The notes under the pieces are model-generated. The model was not told where the DNA came from and searched no databases. It was given only the letters and a program-made list of their open reading frames with translations. Below, in pieces: positions 33,057 through 36,878 of a stretch of DNA of 36,878 nt. Made by a program: the position numbers and the translations under genes. Numbering within the stretch: position 1 is the stretch's first letter; each line of letters starts with the position of its first letter. This DNA is from Minisyncoccota bacterium (GTDB taxonomy: Bacteria > Patescibacteriota > Minisyncoccia > Phycocordibacterales > UBA9973), in the NCBI GenBank assembly GCA_017991895.1, contig JAGOPR010000008.1, positions 1 through 36,878 of the forward strand, written 5' to 3'.

Positions 33057-33839
33057 TTACTCGACCTTATCCAATCGTTTGGCTTCTGCCCAAGCTAACT
33101 CGTAGATTTTTTTCATTGCGTCGGCTATTTCTTCACTCTCTATTATGATGCCGAGTTTTTCGCGCCATGAGGCTATCATGACTTTGTTGTCGTAGATGTT
33201 TATTTCTGGGTGAAAATAAAATGTATCTGGGGGAACAAGTGCTGTCTCGCGCATTTCTTTTGCGTCTTGTGATTTTCTATCTTTTCCAATATCTGTTGCC
33301 GGCACAATCGCTCGAATATTAATACCAGCTTTGGCGCGACGTTTATAATATTCTGGGAAATAGTTTAGTAGACCTTTGTGCATGTCGTCCACTGTTGCGT
33401 ACGCGCGGATTGGCTCGCAAGAGGTGAGTGTGTCTTCGTACACTTGTTTGAGTCCGTCAGTCCCTTCGTAGAAACGAACGCGTGGGCGACTGCCGATGTT
33501 GTGGAGCGTTGTGAGCTCAGGCACAATTTTTTCAACTTCTTTCAAAGCATTGCGCTTATTTTCAATTTCACGCGCCATGTATTTTTTTATTTCCTCTGGC
33601 GATTCCGCAACATATTCTTGTTTTGGTTCTTTGCCTGAAATTGAAACGAGCCCCATCCCTACAAGATTGTCGAGAATGTCATAACCTGTCGTACGATTGA
33701 TACCCGCCTTGCGCGCAATTTGCGATACAGTGCCTCGCCCGAGCTCAAGCAGGGAAATATATACACCTATTTCTTTTGGTGAAAATCCCGCAGAGAGGAG
33801 AATGGCTTCGAGTTTTGTATTTTGAGGGGTTTTTGTCAT
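33057..33839 (-). CDS. TrmB-family transcriptional regulator
   Basis: The 260-aa product has an N-terminal winged helix (about 8-75: LLSAGFSPKEIGVYISLLELGRGTVSQIARKAGINRTTGYDILDNLVGMGLV), as in TrmB/MarR-like regulators. A coiled segment follows (about 80-115: PEEIKKYMAREIENKRNALKEVEKIVPEL). The C-terminal sensor-like domain starts around RVRFYEGTDGLKQVYEDTL. TrmB proteins control sugar uptake in archaea; the CPR versions have no known ligand. Its upstream region has a perfect DnaA-box sequence only 5 nt from the ATG. Confidence 0.88.
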   Translation of the reverse strand: MTKTPQNTKLEAILLSAGFSPKEIGVYISLLELGRGTVSQIARKAGINRTTGYDILDNLVGMGLVSISGKEPKQEYVAESPEEIKKYMAREIENKRNALKEVEKIVPELTTLHNIGSRPRVRFYEGTDGLKQVYEDTLTSCEPIRAYATVDDMHKGLLNYFPEYYKRRAKAGINIRAIVPATDIGKDRKSQDAKEMRETALVPPDTFYFHPEINIYDNKVMIASWREKLGIIIESEEIADAMKKIYELAWAEAKRLDKVE

Positions 33840-33844
33840 AGGGC

Positions 33845-33853
33845 TGTGGATAA
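33845..33853 (-). promoter_or_regulatory. Perfect DnaA-box sequence
   Basis: TTATCCACA on the minus strand lies 5 nt upstream of the TrmB-type gene. It is the only exact consensus match I saw in the window, stronger than the boxes at the proposed origin. The rest of 33840-34024 is AT-rich with nothing else I can name. Confidence 0.55.
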
Positions 33854-34024
33854 CTTTTTAGTGTATTAAATAAGCTTGATTCTTGATTCCTAAATCTTGC
33901 CTCTAATCAGAAATTCATTGTAATCAAAAGAGGTAACTGTGTCAATATTTTTCCACGAAAAAAGAATAGCTCTTAAAATATCCTTTAAAATCAAGCTAAA
34001 AATGAAAATAAATGACGAAAATTG

Positions 34025-34052
34025 TTGACATAATAAATATGATTGCTATTCT
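34025..34052 (+). promoter_or_regulatory. Promoter of the micropeptide/Cys-rich protein unit
   Basis: TTGACA (34025-34030), a 16-nt spacer and TATTCT (34047-34052). A GGGAGG stretch follows at 34056-34061, 15 nt before the first ATG, rather far for an SD site. Confidence 0.7.
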
Positions 34053-34076
34053 TCAGGGAGGGAAAGTAATAAATAT

Positions 34077-34166
34077 ATGGCACTACTTATCATTATCGTG
34101 TTCGTCGTATTACTCATAACCGCGGTGGATTTCCCAAGTAATGGGACTCGCCCTGATATACACTAA
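34077..34166 (+). CDS. 29-aa membrane micropeptide
   Basis: ATG to TAA encodes 29 aa: MALLIIIVFVVLLITAV, a single hydrophobic helix, then a short polar tail. It follows a good promoter, and its stop is 4 nt before the ATG of the Cys-rich protein gene, so the two are probably translationally coupled. It could be a real small membrane protein or a leader peptide. Its size makes it uncertain. Confidence 0.45.
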   Translation: MALLIIIVFVVLLITAVDFPSNGTRPDIH

Positions 34167-34170
34167 ATCT

Positions 34171-35844
34171 ATGGATTCTATCTGTAAGGCTTGCTCGAAA
34201 AATTTCATAATTCGTCCTGAAGATCAGATTTTTTACAAGCAGGTAAACGATGTACTACCGCTCTATTGTCCTGATTGTCGCGCTTCGCGCAGACTCGCAT
34301 TTCGCAACGAGCGCACGCTTTATCGACGAGCATGTGATTTGTGTAAAAAAGAAGGCATATCTCTTTATCCAAAAAGCACACCGTACCCTATCTACTGTCA
34401 TACATGCTGGTGGAGCGATGACTGGGATCCAAAATCTTTTGCGAAAGAATATGACCCAACGCGCTCGTTTCTCGAACAGTTTGCAGAAATGCGTCTGACT
34501 GTTCCGCGCATTCAACTTCTCGTAATCAATAGCGTTCGAAGTGACTACACAAACAATGCAGGCGACAACAAGGATTGCTACCTTATATTTGCGGCAGAAG
34601 AAAATGAGGACTCCGCTTACTCGCGTCTTATTATGAAATGTAAGAGCGTCATAGACTGCGCGTTCACATTTGATTCTGAGAAATGTTACGAATGTATCGA
34701 CGGACGCAAACTTTACAACTGCATGTTTACTGAACAGTGCCAAAGTTCGACTGATTTGTATTTTTCGTACAATTGTCGCGACTCGACTAACGCAATTTTT
34801 TGCACAAACGGCCGACATGTTTCATATCAGATTGAAAACAAACCGTGCACTAAAGAAGAATTTGAAGCAAAGAAGGCAGAAATTTTTTCTTCGCACGAAT
34901 CACTCGAGGAAGCAAAAAAACATTTCGAAGAATTAAAGAGTGAACTTCTGGTGAAATATACCGTCCAGACAAAGTGCCACAATGTAACCGGAGGGTATTT
35001 ATACAATTGCTACGATGGCATAAGGCTTTTTGACGCGTCTGATACAAAAAATGCATCCTACATGGCTGATGCGACTGAGGCGATAGATTGCATGGACTGC
35101 AACAACACATACTACAAACCCGAGCTCTGCTACAACGGAATGGGATTCCTACAATCAAATCGTAGTAAGCACTGCACGTACATTATTTATTCAAATGATG
35201 TTGAGTATTCGGATTCTTGTTACAACTCACAAAGTATTTTTGGCTGTGCGGGAATTCGAAAGGGGAATTATATGATTCTAAACAAAGAATATGAAAAGGA
35301 GGAATACGAGGCACTCAAAGAAAAAATAATTGCTGACATGAAAGCTCGAGGTGAGTACGGGCAGTTTTTCCCACCTGAGATGTCGCCGTTTGGCTACAAC
35401 GAAACTCTTGCGAATGAATATTATCCGCTGACACGAGAAGAAGCACTAGCGCGCGGGTACAAGTGGCAGGACGAGACTACGGGGACATTTGGAAAGGGAA
35501 CACTTCTTTCCGAAAATATTCCGCAGACCGCTCTTGCTGATGATTCAATTTTAAAAGAAGCCTTGGAATGTGAGCTCTGTCAGAAAAATTATCGTCTAAC
35601 AAAACAGGAACTCGATTTTTACAAGCAAATTAATATTCCGATTCCGCGCCAAGACTTTGAATGCCGACATCAGGCGCGCATGGGGAAGCGTACACCACGA
35701 AAGCTTTGGAGTCGCTCATGTATGTGTGATTTGATAGGGCATGACCATGCAAGCACATGCGGTAAAGGGTTCGAGACGCCCTACTCGCCAGAACGAGAAG
35801 AAATTATCTATTGCGAGGATTGTTTTAACAAGGAGGTTGCTTAG
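34171..35844 (+). CDS. Large Cys-rich zinc-ribbon protein
   Basis: The ATG at 34171 gives 557 aa. The ATG at 34141 is less likely because it lies inside the micropeptide in another frame and adds residues before the first zinc ribbon. Ribbons are seen at the N-terminus (CKAC..CPDC, then CDLC..CHTC) and the C-terminus (CELC..CRHQ, then a CEDC pair at the end). The centre (about 130-370) repeats short Cys/Tyr/Asn units such as NKDCYLIF, CYECIDGRKLYNC and TYYKPELCYNG at a fairly regular interval, like a beta-solenoid. No catalytic motif is visible. From memory, similar proteins recur in Parcubacteria. Function unknown. Confidence 0.8.
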   Translation: MDSICKACSKNFIIRPEDQIFYKQVNDVLPLYCPDCRASRRLAFRNERTLYRRACDLCKKEGISLYPKSTPYPIYCHTCWWSDDWDPKSFAKEYDPTRSFLEQFAEMRLTVPRIQLLVINSVRSDYTNNAGDNKDCYLIFAAEENEDSAYSRLIMKCKSVIDCAFTFDSEKCYECIDGRKLYNCMFTEQCQSSTDLYFSYNCRDSTNAIFCTNGRHVSYQIENKPCTKEEFEAKKAEIFSSHESLEEAKKHFEELKSELLVKYTVQTKCHNVTGGYLYNCYDGIRLFDASDTKNASYMADATEAIDCMDCNNTYYKPELCYNGMGFLQSNRSKHCTYIIYSNDVEYSDSCYNSQSIFGCAGIRKGNYMILNKEYEKEEYEALKEKIIADMKARGEYGQFFPPEMSPFGYNETLANEYYPLTREEALARGYKWQDETTGTFGKGTLLSENIPQTALADDSILKEALECELCQKNYRLTKQELDFYKQINIPIPRQDFECRHQARMGKRTPRKLWSRSCMCDLIGHDHASTCGKGFETPYSPEREEIIYCEDCFNKEVA

Positions 35845-35863
35845 GCTTTTGCAAAAGCCTAAG
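35840..35863. terminator. 24-bp palindrome over a stop codon
   Basis: CTTAGGCTTTT joined to its exact reverse complement covers the TAG of the Cys-rich protein gene. As RNA it forms a 10-bp hairpin with a 4-nt loop. No T-run follows. Confidence 0.6.
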
Positions 35864-35872
35864 AGAGGGGTA

Positions 35873-35946
35873 TACCCGCACACCAAATTTAATGATGCAC
35901 CTACGGTGCGGAACAGGGTTCTTTCATTAAAATTGGTGTTCGGGTA
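35873..35946. repeat. Imperfect inverted repeat containing a promoter edge
   Basis: The 23-nt arms (35873-35895 and 35924-35946) match at 20 of 23 positions. The loop holds a small GCACC / GGTGC hairpin. The right arm ends in the TATAAT box (35945-35950) of the next gene. It has no ORF and looks like a small mobile or regulatory element. Confidence 0.6.
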
Positions 35947-35950
35947 TAAT
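35945..35950 (+). promoter_or_regulatory. -10 box of the 35959 gene
   Basis: A consensus TATAAT lies 8 nt before the ATG, the same spacing as at dnaA. Confidence 0.6.
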
Positions 35951-35958
35951 CCGCTTAT

Positions 35959-36444
35959 ATGGTAGAACAGATGGCTCGCGCAGAAAGTGGACGACTTGTA
36001 CACCAAGTTATTGCTCACTCGTATCTCCTTTACCTAGGGGCTATTGTTTTGGGCTTTATACTAGACCTCTTATATCCTATCTCCTTTGGATCTACCGAGC
36101 TTGAGGCACTTGGGATGCTTCTTATTGTGCTTGGAACTGTGGTTATATTTTGGGCGCAACATTCAGCCAGAAAGAGTTCACATTTACGAAATCTTGATTC
36201 CCATAAAGTCTGCCGAGATCATTTTTGTGTAGGCCCATATGTATTTACAAGATTGCCGACGCAATATGGACTATCAGCAATGGCACTAGGACTTTCATTC
36301 TTAGAGGGCTCACTCTTTATGGTTTTGTGTACACTAATTGCTTTTCTTATCGGAAGATTTTTCTACATTCCAAAACAGGAACGACATCTTGCTTTGAAAT
36401 ATGGCGAGGCTTACCTCGAATACAAGCGCCACGTGAAGTTCTAG
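35959..36444 (+). CDS. Isoprenylcysteine carboxyl methyltransferase-like membrane protein
   Basis: The 161-aa product has four to five membrane helices and the ICMT/PEMT-type signatures: GPYVFTRLPTQYGLSAMALGLSF (about 93-115; the usual GPY-x-x-x-RxP-x-Y block) and the closing KQERHLALKYGEAYLEYKRHV. Family members methylate lipids, isoprenoid-linked Cys or small molecules using AdoMet at the membrane. The substrate here is unknown. Its stop codon lies inside the terminal stem of structured element copy B. Confidence 0.85.
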   Translation: MVEQMARAESGRLVHQVIAHSYLLYLGAIVLGFILDLLYPISFGSTELEALGMLLIVLGTVVIFWAQHSARKSSHLRNLDSHKVCRDHFCVGPYVFTRLPTQYGLSAMALGLSFLEGSLFMVLCTLIAFLIGRFFYIPKQERHLALKYGEAYLEYKRHVKF

Positions 36445-36563
36445 CATTCCCATACGGCGCATTTCGTTGTTGCTTGTTCATTTGTTCCAGCGGAGTATAG
36501 TAATACACCTTAGTCACAAATGAACGTCGCGCCTAGAACTGCATCCGTCTGCGAAGCTAGAAC
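36438..36563 (+). repeat. Structured 126-nt element, copy B
   Basis: A terminal stem (36438-36445 with 36556-36563) includes the stop codon of the 35959 gene. Box 1 (36454-36473) and box 2 (36529-36546) match copy A. The middle stem (36476-36485 with 36516-36525) has a sequence unlike copy A but pairs over 10 bp. A small GTAT / ATAC apical hairpin lies at 36495-36506. Confidence 0.8.
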
Positions 36564-36598
36564 AATAGCCACTATCACTTTTGAAACAATTTTAAATC

Positions 36599-36878
36599 AT
36601 GTTAACTGTATTAGTTGGTCCAAATACTTCCCGCCGAAATGAGAGATTGCAGTCTCTACTTTCTCCGCACAAAAAAAATGGTGCGGATATTGTTTTTTAT
36701 AATGACGTGAATTTTAATGCTGATTTATTGAAAGCTACGGCCGAGAGCTCCTCACTTTTTGGAAACGCTTCTATTGTTGTAGTTTCTGGTGTTGCTGATA
36801 ATTCAGCTCTTCGAGACGAACTTGAAAATATTGTTCCGCAAATCGCAAGTTCACAACAACATTTTTTTATATCAGAAA
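36599..36878 (+). CDS. holA: DNA polymerase III delta-subunit-like protein (3' partial)
   Basis: The ORF starts at ATG 36599 and runs off the right edge. The 93 residues seen match the start of HolA-type clamp-loader delta subunits: MLTVLVGPNTSRRNERLQSL, then DVNFNADLLKATAESSSLFGNASIVVVSG with the conserved Ser-Leu-Phe-Gly, then a helix leading to the HFFISE strand. It would open the beta clamp (dnaN, above) for loading. Only the first part of the AAA+-like domain is visible, so the call is moderate. Confidence 0.65.
   Translation, partial: MLTVLVGPNTSRRNERLQSLLSPHKKNGADIVFYNDVNFNADLLKATAESSSLFGNASIVVVSGVADNSALRDELENIVPQIASSQQHFFISE

Noticed and set aside
34255-34818. 187-aa minus-strand ORF inside the Cys-rich gene
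   Set aside because: Antisense to a gene with clear zinc ribbons and promoter; no start context of its own.
27353-36563. Integron attC sites as the explanation of the two structured elements
   Set aside because: They sit at gene 3' ends and fold, but lack the RYYYAAC / GTTRRRY end boxes and no integrase gene is present.

Overview
The window looks like a chromosomal segment of a candidate-phyla-radiation bacterium (Patescibacteria, most likely a Parcubacteria/Paceibacteria lineage). The reasons are a type IV secretion pilin-like segment inside a large cell-wall hydrolase, a short single-domain YidC, many small anchored proteins of unknown function, tightly packed genes, and almost no Shine-Dalgarno sites. 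TGA acts as a stop (the rnpA/yidD ATGA overlap), so the ordinary bacterial code fits better than the UGA-glycine code of some relatives.

Layout. 1-3830: two envelope genes, a pilin-like/M15 peptidase/lytic transglycosylase fusion and an anchored beta-propeller-like protein, closed by a strong bidirectional terminator. 3843-9003: the replication-origin neighbourhood. rpmH, rnpA, yidD, yidC and a jag-like gene read left; dnaA, dnaN and a small possible DciA-like gene read right; DnaA boxes lie on both sides of dnaA. 8998-16017: housekeeping genes for peptidoglycan synthesis (PBP1A), tyrosyl-tRNA synthetase, Holliday junction processing (ruvC, ruvB) and a shortened YebC, plus two small unknown genes. 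16018-16427: a gene-free stretch holding a structured RNA candidate resembling 6S RNA, closed by a 32-bp inverted repeat. 16428-27355: a four-helix-bundle protein, a PilB/GspE ATPase, two secreted or surface proteins (one with about five Ig-like repeats), tsaE, a divergent membrane acyltransferase-like protein and polA.

27548-32548 is an accessory, defence-like island between polA and conserved genes. An unknown gene reads left. Reading right are AbiEi and AbiEii (type IV toxin-antitoxin), a zinc-ribbon mini-protein, an EcoRI-family adenine methyltransferase and a DUF262-HNH nuclease, all 2-19 nt apart. Two near-identical AT palindromes sit in the divergent promoter region, as expected for AbiEi autoregulation. 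32667-36878: a small anchored protein, a TrmB-type regulator, a micropeptide plus a large Cys-rich protein, an isoprenylcysteine methyltransferase-like protein, and the start of a DNA polymerase III delta-like gene.

Three points stand out. (1) Two copies of a 125-126 nt structured element, at 27353-27477 and 36438-36563, have conserved boxes but different stem sequences that still pair; each begins at the stop codon of the gene before it. (2) AbiE, an EcoRI-type methyltransferase and a DUF262-HNH nuclease form one compact operon. (3) Many start codons lie 6-8 nt after a -10 box, which predicts leaderless mRNAs. All functional statements rest on reading the sequence and on family knowledge; no database search was run.
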